A stretch of 64,000 nucleotides of DNA from Phoronis australis. Lineage: Eukaryota; Phoronida; Phoronidae. A program made the position numbers and the translations under genes. The DNA lies in contig NMRA01000069.1 in assembly GCA_002633005.1 (NCBI GenBank), positions 696,233-760,232 of the forward strand. The letters run 5' to 3'. Positions 14,401 through 24,074 of this stretch are shown here, in pieces. Positions within the stretch are counted from its first letter, which is position 1. Each line of letters begins with the position of its first letter. The notes beneath the pieces were generated by a model. It saw nothing but the letters and a program-made list of their open reading frames with translations, did not search any database and had not been told where the DNA came from.

Positions 14401-17400
14401 AGTATATTCTGTCTCTTCAGGAATTGAGAAATCATTTGTTCACAAACTGCTCTGAGTTGTGGGGTGGCATTCTATACATTACACTATCATTAATAGGTAT
14501 AGGCCATAGATAAACAAACATCAGTTGGCAAAAATTGATGGATCTCTTATAGTTGATGCCTAGGGAAAGTTTGAGGCAGGTACTTACATTGGGATTTTTA
14601 TAAATGTCACTGTCACATATTTGTCGGCCAATGTCCTAAGTTCAGTTTGTGCTGGTAATGGTGAGATAATGCTTGTGTATTACTTTTTTATTCTTGTGTG
14701 CAGGTTATAGATCACATGTATCGGTTATGGATGCGCAACGAGTTTACTCAGGCAGTAACACTCATCGATCAGCCAATCAGACGCGTGATTAAGGAACTGT
14801 CGTCCTCCAATCCGCTTCATGAGCACATGAATCGCTTTCACGACTGCGACAACATCCTATTGGATATTGATCCCGCTGTGGTTATTGGAGTGCTAAGCGT
14901 TGTTTCAAAAAGGTCAGTCGTTGGAATTGATCTCCAGTGATTATAACTATTGAAAGTGTCTGGTGATAGGATTTAGATCTTCAGTCCAAAATGTCATTTG
15001 TCGTACACAAGCAATGCCATCTGTTGTCATAAGTGCTTATAAGGCTGTCACATGTTGAAACTGGGTGTGGCCAAGTCTATCCACTGGCATGATTTTGATC
15101 CTCAGGCAGTTTGCTTGGCTCAAACAAATTGCCAGGACTATGCCTGTATCTTTTCAACAGTATTAAACTAAGATACATTAATTTTGCTGACTTATTATGC
15201 GCCCACATATTTATATGTGGACGCATTATGCCGTCATCTCCGTCCGTCCGTCCGTACGGGCGGCGTCCGTCTGGCGTCCGGCGTCTGCTGCTCTATCTCC
15301 AAAACCCTTTGATATATGTTCATGAAATTTGGCACATATGTTCCATTTATGAATGGGACGGCATGTGTGAACTTTCGGACGGATCCGACTACCGGTGTGC
15401 CCCCTAGTGGCAATTTTAGTTTTTTACGCTTACCTTTGTATCTTCAAAAGTCCTGAACGGATTTTCATGAAATTTGGTATGTAGGCACCTATTAGTGAGA
15501 TGACGCTATCCTCCCGTTTTCAGATGGATTCGACATATTTTGCGCCACCTAGTGGCCATTTTTAGTGTTTTCGGTTGACGATGATTTTCAGACGATTTGG
15601 ACTACTGTGGCACCTCCTAGTGGCAGTTTTGTTTTTTTTGCGCCTATGGCTGTATCTCCTAAACCGTTTGCAGGATCTTTACGAAATTTAATTAGTGTAT
15701 TTATATTATGTTAGAAACAGACAATGACGACTTTTGGACGGATCCGCCTACCAGTGTTCCCCCTAGTGACAATTTTATTTTTTTACGTTTACCTCTGTAT
15801 CTTCACAAGTCCTTAACGGATTTTCATGAAATTTGGTATGTAGGCACCTAGAAGTGCGATGACACTATCCTTCCGTTTTCGGATGGATTCGACCTAGTTT
15901 GCGACACCCAGTGGCCATTTTTACTGTTTTTGAGTCTGTTTTTTGGCGTCCACCCCTCTATCAACCAAACCGCTATAAGTATGATTGTGAAAATTGGCAT
16001 GTATGTTCTTACTATGAAGAGGACAGTTGACGCTGAATTTCCCATGACTTTGATTACTGTGGCGCCTCCTAGTGGCATTTTTTTGCGCCCATAGCTGTAT
16101 CTCCCAAACCGTTTGCAGGATCTTTACTAAATTTAGCAAGTATATTTATGTGGTGTTGACAACGGACGATGACGACTTTAGGATGATTCTGACTACCGGT
16201 ATGCCTCTAGTGGCAATTTTAGTATTTTACATTGACCTCTGTATTTTCATAGGTCTTCAGGTGTATACTTTGTGTTACTTCATGACTATGAAGGAAAACT
16301 TTCAAGTAGAAATTTGTTTCTGGCATTCTAATGCTGTGCTAATCTCGTATGTTGGTAAATTTGTTTTTAATTCTATGTTTCTGTGGTGCTTTAAGCAACT
16401 GATGCATAGGATGTGCTTGTATTATGAAAATCACTCACATTTTGCCCCTAGCCTATTGAGGAGACAATGACCATGCCTTTCCATTTTGCAAAGCACAACA
16501 TACTGCATATATGCCCTCTACTGGCCACTTTATGGTACCAATAAACAACCCTAGAAGGATACCGTATGCGCTTGCAATTGTGGGCGCATTTCAACGCTCT
16601 GCGTTGCTCTTGTTTTGACTTTGTATGAAATTTAAATGCAAACCCGGTTTGTCAAACCGAATTCCCATTTCTTGCTCACTCAACTTGACATGAAATCCTT
16701 TAAAGTATAAAAAATGTCTGCGATAGTTAACTGACCTTGAACTTCACCTTTATGAACACACTCGGAAAAAGTATCTGTACTGAATCTTGGAATAGTTTGC
16801 CTATACCCCAAGAACATGTCCTTTGTAGCTACATTTGATTTCTCAATGAGTTACGATGAATGATGCAATAGCATTGTATATCAAATGGCAAAAACTTATT
16901 ATATATGATCTCACCAGTTTAGGATACAGTATGACCGACAGCTTAAAATTTTCCTCATTTTCATACATGATATATAGCACTAAATTAATGCATAACCATT
17001 TTCAAGTTTTGTCCAAAATATACAATCATATTATATCATATGAAACTGACTTTCAATATTTTATTTTCCCATGAGTGCTGTTTTTTTCACGCCAACTATC
17101 ATGCTGCATTAGACATGTACTTTTAATTCTGGTCCGCTCAAGCGACAAGTGTCTCATTCCGTCGTGTCGTTTATATGTCACCAAGTTACCTGTGACATCT
17201 CTGGATGTTTACAAGCCAAAAACTGCCTGACGATGCATTTGAAAAACGACAGCAGGGCTGTAGATAGAAGTATCTGAATTAAAGTAGTGCTGTTGTCTTG
17301 ATCATGTATCTACTACTTAACTAAGTATTTCATGTATGAGGTGAAGTAGTTTTCAAAAAAATTTGACGAAGTGTGTGGACATTGGTCTGGCATCGACAAG

Positions 17401-20325
17401 ATATCGTGGGGACGGTATGCCTTCCTGTTGTGGGGACGGTATGCCTTCCTGTTGTGGGGACGGTATGCCTTCCTGTTGTGGGAACGGTATGCCTTCCTGT
17501 TGTGGGGACGGTATGCCTTCCTGTAGTCGTGAAGCCCATTAGCAAACCAGATGAAAAATTATGCCAAGTGGTTTAAATTTTTTGCCTTGAAATTTTGCCA
17601 ATTTTAAATGAAAAGAAATTTTATCAGCTATTTTAAAAACTGAACTGTGTGTAGTCAGAAATTAGGTCATGGGTTTAGGCGCTAATTATTAATAGACCCC
17701 TATTGGTGTGACTGGAATTGTTTGCAAGTGCACTGCATTGATTTGGTCAAGCTGGTATCAATTCGATCCATGGTGTTGTCATGTGTCATTGATGAACCAC
17801 AACAAATGATTACTACAAAATGTGAACAAAACAATGGCATTGAGAGATGTCGTGGCATCTGACGTAAAAGATAGAGTTGTGTTTCAAAAAATTAATTATG
17901 AATTACTCTTTTACTTTATTTTTACCAAGATAGCCATATTCTGACTCTTTTAAGGTCAAAAATGGTTTCAGGATCTTAACTGGGTTTTTTGGATTATAAT
18001 GCTGGGTAGGAGATTGACTTTGTAAAGTTATTAGGTTTGACCAGAACTGTAAAACTGCTGAATCCACTGCGTTCTTGTGATTTATTGGAAATTGCATGGC
18101 ATTGGCTTCTTGTCACTTGGTAGAGTTACTAAAATTGATGGTCAATGACCTAACGCTTAAAACACCTGGCTACTTGCAACATTTGGAATTAGCATACCAT
18201 CAAACTGCGACCATTGTGGCTGATCTAAAATACACATTATAGTCACAAACGTTTCACTTAACATCCATTGCTTTTATACAGTTCTCTGCAGTGACTGCAG
18301 AGCGCTAGCGGAATGCCTCGTCATGACGACTAGTGCAAGCAGAATTCACCATCATAGTACTGAGAATGACTTGTCGTGATGGGGAAATGGTAATTTTGTC
18401 TGATTACCATTCTAGTTTAGAGTGTAACTGCAAAAAGATAGGCATACTCTGATTTTAATGCAGGAAAAACAAGTCGAAGCTTGCCCTTCAGACACTGCAT
18501 GGCGTTGAGGCATTTCTGAGCATATCCCACAATCCTGAGCATATCATCACTGCATGTCAATGCATCAAGACTCTGCTGGAGGGTCCCTTGCTGCGAAAGG
18601 CCCGGAAAGGTAATTATTGACAAGATAAGACCCCTATTTTATCCTGTCATAGTCACTTACTTAAATGTCATCCATCCAATCATGGTAGATGTAACAATTG
18701 TAATGGTGTTGTGTTACCTGACTAATCAATTTTTGTTGTCGGACTTTCTCCAAGTTTTCCAAATCTAAGAGGTCGTTGTTCAAGAATGCCATAATCTTAC
18801 AGGACCACAACCACAAGGATGGTAACAAATTTAAGTAGTAAACTACTTGAAACTGTGCTTCTAACCACGTTGCTCGCTGGTACATATTATGAATAGTCCA
18901 TCATCGCCAGGATTTTACCACAACCTGACTTCATGATTCACTTCCTTATTCCACTGTCACTTTATTCTTTGAGGGGGGATTAAGTTCCCTGATAAATGTG
19001 CTAGGTGTATTCTAGTAAAGCTGCCCCATTGTGTTGCTTAAGCAGGTTACACAATAAATGTTGGGACACCGTACAATGAATGGAAAGCAGTTGCATTGTG
19101 CATTATTTCTTTTTTTTGTTTTATCTAATTGATTTTTGCCACTCAAACAATGAAAAGGTTAAAATTTCAATGTCATACTTCGAGTTTTTATAGTCAAGAA
19201 AGATGTTACCATGAACAGGCAGCCGTCATTACTGACACCCATTTCTCTTCCCTAATGCCCAAACAAAAGATGCCAGTCATGTAAGGCTCTGTGGTAAGAC
19301 TGGCTATCGTAATCCCAACTGGTACGGCCGTCCACAGCAATAGAACTTTCCTTTGTCCCGGAGATGAAAAAGCGTGTGACCTCGTTTTGGAAATCGGGCA
19401 CATTTTTGTCTATCTCGTTGATGTCGGGAAGGTGAAGAATTTTGATCACGCATCTACAGATATTTTTCCAGTTTATCAATTTTTCTCATGTCGGAGTTGC
19501 AGCCCACAGCACAGCATTAATACTTTTTTGGCATTGGAATGACGTTAATGAAACCGAGAAAAACTTGTAAAGAATCATACAACAACAAATAACATGTGAA
19601 ACTCCAGTGGCATGAAAACGAGGCAGCAAATGCGGTGCCTGACAAATGTTTACAGCATTGTGGGTAAATACAGCAAGGTTCAAGTATCGCTATGTAATCG
19701 GGACGGCTCTAATGATGTGAGCACTGTAGTGACCCTGATGTCACTCAGTTATGGCACTTTGTTGATTCTGCTGCGTCAGTCAACTAATGATTGGGTCTGC
19801 CAGCCGAAAATCGTCATCCAGCATCTATCGGATATTTTAGTCGGTTGACACGTGGGAACAGGCAAAGTGAATTTAGCACAGCCACTCACATTCACATTAT
19901 ATGTTGACCAACAATGTTTTTTGGTTGCGGTGTTGAAGCTATCTCGAAAAACATTCAAAGATAGTTGGATATATTGTGCCCTGACCCTTTGAGAACCAGT
20001 TTGATCTTCATTATTCAGAGGAGGAAACTGGTTCTCAAAATGCAGGATTGTTATATCTCAATATTACCAAGAATATAAATCCGTTACGACCTTAACTTGT
20101 CACATTTATGTCTGTTACACGCTTAACTTGTCACTTTCATCTTCAGCGTCTTCTCTTTCATCCTGAATCAACTTGAATTTTTATTTCATGATAGATGAAG
20201 CTGTGGTCAGGAGTGTTCATCATAAGCTGTCTGCACTTCTTGCGTACAAGAAGTTGTCGTCAAAATGCCGCAAGAAACTGAAGGAACTGCGCAACTTGAC
20301 GAGGATATTCATCTCTGTTGAGTGA
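2348..20325 (+). CDS. Large ARM/HEAT-like protein with acidic Ser-rich centre, 11 exons, 5' partial
   Basis: Eleven exons join in phase throughout (0,0,0,0,1,2,1,0,2,1, stop TGA 20323-20325): 2348-2428, 2953-3054, 4072-4218, 4947-5153, 6492-6648, 7732-7903, 9597-9727, 12206-14397, 14704-14912, 18464-18609, 20195-20325, giving 1224 residues. The first visible exon starts in phase 0 after an acceptor, so earlier exons lie left of the window. Residues about 1-290 read like armadillo/HEAT helices (GCEMLANIASHTPQG, AFRCLANLAD). Residues 333-1063 come from one long exon rich in Glu, Asp and Ser, with a Tyr/Asp patch near 560-578 and a Lys-rich stretch near 880-910. The last 160 residues are again helical (LALQTLHGVEAFLSI). 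I do not recognise the family; scaffold or adaptor is only a guess from composition. The introns hold repeat copies, a heat-shock-like promoter and two MITEs. Confidence 0.88.
2953..3054 (+). CDS. ARM-like gene, exon 2 of visible set
   Basis: Acceptor ctgtttgcag and donor gtaaca. It encodes 34 residues, IGNLSSSYVSREILS onward, probably one helical repeat. Confidence 0.85.
4072..4218 (+). CDS. ARM-like gene, exon 3
   Basis: Acceptor tgtattttcag and donor gtaagt. 49 residues with alternating hydrophobics (ENLVMGFIKNFYQKL, EPVIKLLADLLRFSL), typical of paired helices. Confidence 0.88.
4947..5153 (+). CDS. ARM-like gene, exon 4
   Basis: Acceptor ttttattttag and donor gtaata. 69 residues including WLRLLSALSSVKS and the armadillo-like YGCEMLANIASHTPQGKER. 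Confidence 0.9.
6391..6405 (-). promoter_or_regulatory. Isolated CTCF-like site
   Basis: Plus AGCGCCCCCTGGTGA, minus TCACCAGGGGGCGCT, an almost ideal match to the bilaterian CTCF core, outside any repeat copy and about 90 bp before an exon of the ARM-like gene. Confidence 0.5.
6492..6648 (+). CDS. ARM-like gene, exon 5
   Basis: Acceptor attccccag and donor gtaaga. 52 codons plus one base, including GIELIVTAIRNHGNNIDV and HPAFRCLANLADVM, the clearest armadillo-type pattern in the protein. A strong CTCF-like site lies about 90 bp upstream in the intron. Confidence 0.9.
6903..7300. mobile_element. Short TIR element (MITE), copy 1
   Basis: Imperfect 20-bp terminal inverted repeats (TAGGGCTTTCTCGGATTACA / TAAGGCAGTCCCGGATTACA, 16 of 20) flanked by a perfect TTATAG duplication at 6897-6902 and 7301-7306. 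No coding capacity. A diverged relative lies at about 19330-19715. Confidence 0.75.
7471..7699. mobile_element. Short TIR element with CAGGGCTTGG ends
   Basis: Ends CAGGGCTTGG and CCAAGCCCTG are inverted and flanked by TTTGGG at 7465-7470 and 7700-7705. CAGGG termini resemble hAT elements, although the visible duplication is six bases. It stops 32 bp before exon 7732. Confidence 0.65.
7732..7903 (+). CDS. ARM-like gene, exon 6
   Basis: Acceptor cccctccgcag, phase 1 in and phase 2 out, donor gtaagc. It encodes RNCNSLLNCLRKETLP and RFRHDGAISKETKRLIG. A 181-codon ORF overlapping this exon in another frame is a shadow. Confidence 0.88.
8078..8196 (+). repeat. 27-bp minisatellite, about 4.4 units
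   Basis: Unit GGCTTGCATGATGCTTGAGT plus ACATAAT, four full copies with single-base changes and a partial fifth. Confidence 0.9.
8406..9172 (-). mobile_element. Candidate solo LTR carrying a heat-shock-type promoter
   Basis: On the minus strand it runs TGTTGTACTGCAACA ... CTGTAACA (TG...CA ends), 767 bp, with the HSE/TATA module in the middle, as in a U3-R-U5 layout. No clean target duplication and no adjacent internal domain were found, so the LTR reading is tentative. Confidence 0.35.
8774..8919 (-). promoter_or_regulatory. Heat-shock-type promoter: four HSE clusters and TATA box
   Basis: Alternating GAA/TTC pentamers at 8795-8807 (TTC-GAA-TTg), 8823-8840 (TTC-GAA-TTC-GAA, four perfect), 8872-8884 (GAA-TTC-GAA) and 8912-8919 (TTC-GAA) lie directly upstream, on the minus strand, of TATAAATA at 8774-8781. 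This is the layout of hsp70-class promoters. No long ORF lies downstream on the minus strand. Confidence 0.65.
9597..9727 (+). CDS. ARM-like gene, exon 7, basic linker
   Basis: Acceptor ttttgttgaag (pyrimidine-rich, AAG) and donor gtatga. It joins phase 2 to phase 1. It encodes a basic linker (KKIVPIVLESPFNERG, KKRAVNDKRKKSVQF) that may hold a nuclear localisation signal. Confidence 0.82.
9994..11893 (+). repeat. CTAG-box element copy 2 (diverged)
   Basis: It starts at a degraded palindrome (TTATGCACCCATAT...) and ends CTGCCTTGCTCTTCT. Internal monomers are recognisable but eroded, with several CTAGTGGC cores lost, so this is an older insertion. It lies in the 9.7-12.2 kb intron of the ARM-like gene. 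Confidence 0.85.
12206..14397 (+). CDS. ARM-like gene, 730-codon exon, acidic/Ser-rich
   Basis: One unusually long internal exon (acceptor gtgtttcag, donor gtaagt). The product is strongly acidic and mostly disordered: SSSDTEHETVYTEIEIEEG at the start, a SHGD/SQV duplication, a Tyr/Asp patch (YGYDYYDYDYYDDE), a short helical island after it (YTHRVDSMLRTWKVLALQV), then Ser/Asp-rich sequence. A Lys-rich block (GKKKKNKLGKIFSKLKGKRK) near residue 890 could bind nucleic acid or membrane. It ends in a Ser-rich, potentially phosphorylated stretch before LALRTL. Confidence 0.92.
14704..14912 (+). CDS. ARM-like gene, exon 9
   Basis: Acceptor ttcttgtgtgcag and donor gtcagt. 69 codons plus two bases, VIDHMYRLWMRNEFTQAV onward, a folded helical segment resuming after the disordered exon. 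Confidence 0.9.
15194..16614 (+). repeat. CTAG-box element copy 3 (complete ends)
   Basis: It begins with the 30-bp palindrome at 15197-15226 (ATGCGCCCACATAT / ATATGTGGACGCAT) and a GTCC-rich patch. Monomers have cores at 15404, 15549, 15617, 15763, about 15909, 16069 and 16207. It ends with TGTGGGCGCAT (16579-16589) and GCGTTGCTCTTGTT. One monomer is shortened (68-bp step). Confidence 0.92.
17407..17524 (+). repeat. 24-bp minisatellite, five units
   Basis: Unit GGGGACGGTATGCCTTCCTG plus TTGT, five nearly identical head-to-tail copies and no spacers. It translates as repeats in several frames but has no gene context. Confidence 0.92.
18464..18609 (+). CDS. ARM-like gene, exon 10
   Basis: Acceptor ttttaatgcag and donor gtaatt. 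It encodes KLALQTLHGVEAFLSISHN and CQCIKTLLEGPLLRKARK, an ARM/HEAT-like helix pair, ending in phase 1. Confidence 0.9.
19330..19715. mobile_element. Diverged copy of the 6903-7300 MITE
   Basis: It shares CAATAGAACT, GTGACCTCGTTTTGGAAAT, CCCACAGCACA, ACCGAGAAAAACT and GTTTACAGCATTGTGGGT in the same order as 6903-7300. The ends are too eroded to define a target duplication. Confidence 0.65.
19988..20039. repeat. Perfect 15-bp hairpin, dispersed family copy 1
   Basis: TTTGAGAACCAGTTT and AAACTGGTTCTCAAA flank a 22-bp loop containing ATTATTCAGAGGAG. The same stem and loop recur at 55803-55857 in the opposite orientation. Confidence 0.8.
20195..20325 (+). CDS. ARM-like gene, terminal exon
   Basis: Acceptor tttcatgatag, phase 1. 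It encodes 43 basic helical residues (DEAVVRSVHHKLSALLAYKK...LRNLTRIFISVE) and the stop TGA 20323-20325. Confidence 0.88.
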
Positions 20326-21552
20326 GATGTGGGTTACATGTGAGAGGGGAGGATGGGCAGACTGTTGTAGGAGTTAGAATACTCACGCATGTAGTGTGTT
20401 GGGACTGGACAGTTTTACTGCTAATAATTGAAAAAGTTCGTCATAAGCAACTTTGATGTACTACATTGAAAAGGCGACAAGACGCGCTCCAGAAGCTTGT
20501 TTAGGGTGAAACGACAATATGAATGAGGATGGTCATATATTATGACTATGAGTAAAATGCAATACAGACTAATATCTATAGAGAATACGTAACAGGTTAC
20601 ACTGTAAAGATGAGTGACAATATGTCACAGATTAAAGAAAACTTGAAGCCATCTCATTTGGCTGAGACGAATTTGATTTGTCTGAATGTGGCAAATTTTT
20701 TACCTTCTTTGGTTTTAACAAAAAGTGTGGATTGAGCTCAAATATAGCTATTATAGCTAATTTTAGTTGACATGCAAATAATCTGGATTAATTATTGTGG
20801 GCAAAGGTTGTGCCTGTTGTATGCTTACTTGGAGGTTTAAAATTCCAAGTTAAATTAATGTATTTGACTTACAAATAATGTAGTGTATTGTGCAAATGGT
20901 TAAGTTGAATAACAACTAATTAATTTAAAGTCATGTCAAACTTGTAGTGCTCGGATGTTATTGTGTGAATTTGGTGAGGGGGAACTGCGATCTGTATGGA
21001 ACGTTCTTAGAATTTTTAGATAATGCCAGCAAATTTAAATCAGTTTGTGTACGTAGGTAGCTTTTTTGATTTGTATTCGGACTTTATTTATTTCGTCATT
21101 CCTGTATTTAGGGTTATTTGTTGCATTGTTTTTGATGTACGTAAATTTTGCGTCCTATCGCTTCAGTAATTTTACGTTTAATGCCATGTTGATTTTCTGT
21201 TGCAATATTGGTTGTTGTTATTGGAAAATATACTGCAAACATTCCAACTCTGTTGGTTGAAATACGTTTTAAATTGTTAAAATTGTTTTAACGCCATGTT
21301 TACTGTGATGTGGATTTGCTTGAACTGTGATGTGCTGATGAAATTTGTTGAGATTAAGCAAATATGCTTTCCCATTATTTTGTGATAGAACAAAGTGATA
21401 ATATAATATTGTTAACCATGAAGGACAGTGGTTGGCTTCAGTGCTTTGTAATATGACATGATAACAATTGAAGTAAAATAATATGCAATATAAATATTTA
21501 TTGAATGTATAAATAAATTGTTTCATAAACAGCAAACATATTTAGAAATAAA
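20326..21552 (+). other. Probable 3' UTR of the ARM-like gene
   Basis: AT-rich sequence with no convincing coding exon. Two AATAAA signals lie at 21512-21517 and 21547-21552. A minus-strand AATAAA (plus TTTATT, 21497-21502) sits just inside, so the convergent HBP1 transcript may overlap tail to tail. Confidence 0.5.
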
Positions 21553-21616
21553 ATTAATATAATATCTGCCATCAAATGGCTAAATCACTTTCTTTAACTG
21601 AAATTTTAACACACAG

Positions 21617-21990
21617 CAATGTGGAAATTAACAGTGTGGTTTAGTTGGTATGTGGGGAGTATTGAACTGGGCTGTATTCCATCGATGTGGAAACTTGCGA
21701 AAAATCAAAATGACGAGAGTGAAACACCAGTGATGCTCGAGTGTGCTTGGGACCTTACTTGCGAACCTTATTATCCACTGATGCGAGAGGTCAGTGAAGC
21801 TGAATGTTGCATTATGGGATACGATTTACACTTTCCGTACCAAAAGCAAGGATTTGTCAATGAGTTTTGCGATTGTCTTGTGTCTATGGAGTACAGCCCT
21901 GGTTTGGAAGAAGCTGACATGAGGAGGATGACTGAGTTGATGGGCGAAAGGACTATGTGGGGAAAGAAATTAACTGTTTTAAATTCATAG
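21617..21990 (+). CDS. Unassigned 123-codon ORF, possible alternative last exon
   Basis: An ORF with ATG at 21619, preceded by an acceptor-like acacacag, ending TAG at 21988-21990. Its GC content and residue mix (Trp/Cys/Met-rich, AWDLTCEPYYPLMREVSEAE, QGFVNEFCDCLVSMEYSPG) look more coding than its surroundings. Two bases follow the AG before ATG, so it is phase-compatible with exon 18464-18609 (phase 1) and could replace the 20195-20325 exon. It could also be an independent small gene or relic. I do not recognise the protein. It lies antisense to the probable HBP1 3' UTR. Confidence 0.4.
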
Positions 21991-22378
21991 TCACAATCTC
22001 AATAACAGTAGAACCCACAGGATTACACGAGGGTAATGATTCCACAAAGCTACTATAAAATTCCATAAAGCTACTACAAGCCATTGCAAGCCCTGTGTCT
22101 TCTGTCAAAAATAACTTCTCATTTAGACCACTCAGATATCGGACTGGCACCAAATGGTTCCTTACTCAAAGTAGACGCATTTTCTGGATATGGAAATAAG
22201 TAAACAGTTCACTATTGCTTGTGACCATGCCCAATAATTTGATACGTTACGCTGTGCTGTTATATGCCAAGCATGGGTTTTCAGCAATTACGAGTTGCCA
22301 TTTAATTCCTTCCAAGCCCACAAACCACGTATTGTCTAAGTGAGGAACAAAATTAATCAAGCTCAATTTTATAGTCTA

Positions 22379-22625
22379 GAGGGCCATTCCATAAAAACTG
22401 ACTTGGCTAAGACAAATGTTAAATTTCAGTCAATTTTAAAATAAAACTTAAATTTGTCTCACGTCTGTTTCAAGAAAGAGATTTTAAAAGTTTGAGTTAA
22501 ATTTTTTACTTAAGTTTTGTCTTAATTTGAACTTGTCGGATGCAGAAACTCCAAAGTCTGGAAGTTGAGACAAATCTTAGGCTCGAGTCAAAATTGAACT
22601 TAAATTAGTTTCTTGGAAAGGCCCC
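22379..22625. mobile_element. 247-bp hAT-type MITE with 8-bp target duplication
   Basis: Ends GAGGGCCATTCC... and ...GGAAAGGCCCC are inverted and the interior is largely self-complementary. ATAGTCTA occurs at 22371-22378 and 22626-22633, an eight-base duplication as in hAT elements. Confidence 0.75.
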
Positions 22626-24059
22626 ATAGTCTAAAACAAAAGATCACTTTCTTATGGAATGATGGTTCATAGCTCTTCAATGTTTGATTGAGACTTACTA
22701 TTAAATCCCGTAATGATTTCTTGGGCTGGGAAGAACTGGAATGACCAATGACGAAAAAGAGGAAACTTTTCCATGTGGTGCATCGTTTGGTTCACATTGA
22801 CAGCTAACATATACCGCGTCCACAGAGAGGAGAAATGTCCTTGATACCAACAAGCCGCAACTAGATATTAGCACTGCAAATTCTCAACCAAAAATAATCT
22901 GGTATTTTTAAAAAGATCAATTAGGCAACTGTTTTCATGTACAACACAATTTACAGAAGTGACACAGCAAAATGCACCTCTCAGTGGATGTCGAATAATT
23001 TACCTTGCCATTTCACTTAAATGGCTTTAAATATGATTAAAACTAAATGGAACACGAAAGAGCTAGTAAACACTTCAGTCATGGAAGAATTACAAAAATG
23101 GCCTCGTTATTACTAATTAAAATTCCATAATAACAAAAAAATCGCTGCATAGTTTTACAATCTCACTTTAAAAAATAAACAACAAATTTAAAAGGTTGTC
23201 AAAAATTGAATACTGTACAAACCACTAAAAATCAACAGATTTACAAAACACTTCAGAGCAAAGTTACAGAAAGGAAATGTACAACTTGAGTAAGTTAACG
23301 TGCAAGAGTTGGTAACAATAAGTTCACAACAATCGCCATTTTCATAAAACCTTTTAGAAAGGGAATCAAGACAGATTAAAAACAAACGTGCAACACAACA
23401 GCTTCCCTATAAAATCCAAGAATCAAAGGACACCATTCTTGTTAAAGCCCCACAAATCACTAATAAGGTCAAACTTCAAAGCAAAGAAAACTAAATTAGC
23501 CGCATTGAGTACATCCAATTAAAGTAATCGCTGAACTTCATTCATTCTGCGACGCTGTGTGTGATTACAAACACTAACGCCCTCTATCAAGGATATGTTG
23601 GACCTTCACAACATCATACGTTGGAAGTGACTATTCAGATTCGCATGATGCTAAGGTTCACCGTGCTAATGGCTGACTGATATAAAATTGAACATCAAAT
23701 TCTAAAGGCTTACTACTTCCAGAAAATGTACAGTTTAACCGAATTTAAATCTATATTTTTGTAGATATTTGGCTAAATGTGGGTCTTGTCAATAAGGTCC
23801 TACATAACCTTAAACACCACCAAAAAACTTTTTTCAAAGACGGTTGATGCATGGGGCTACAAAAAACAATCTGGAAGACAATCGAACAAGCAAAACCTTT
23901 CACCAGACATAAACACATTGAGAAATTGTCACATACAACTAAATTCACGTTCAAGGAAGACGTTTTGGTAGAACATGGAGGACAACGTAGCGATCTGGAA
24001 TAAGACCTTGTCTGCAAAATCACAGTCTGTGCTTGGTTGGCTAACGTGAGAACATCTCC

Positions 24060-24074
24060 TCATTCGCTCATACT
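24060..24074 (-). CDS. HBP1: HBP1 terminal exon
   Basis: Acceptor tcgttttgttttgcag. In phase it reads SMSE then TGA, so the protein ends SASGSMSE, comparable to the short vertebrate tail after NSG. Chosen because it is the first good acceptor downstream and closes the frame at once. Confidence 0.72.
   Translation of the reverse strand, partial: SMSE

Larger units (their letters stand above)
21497..24059 (-). other. Probable HBP1 3' UTR
   Basis: An AT-rich, exon-free stretch after the HBP1 stop. The first good minus-strand AATAAA that I noted is at 21497-21502. It contains an inserted TIR element (22379-22625) and overlaps the plus-strand ORF at 21617-21990. Confidence 0.4.

Noticed and set aside
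17407-17524. Possible CRISPR-like array
   Set aside because: The 24-bp units are head to tail with no spacers, in a eukaryotic intron; a minisatellite.
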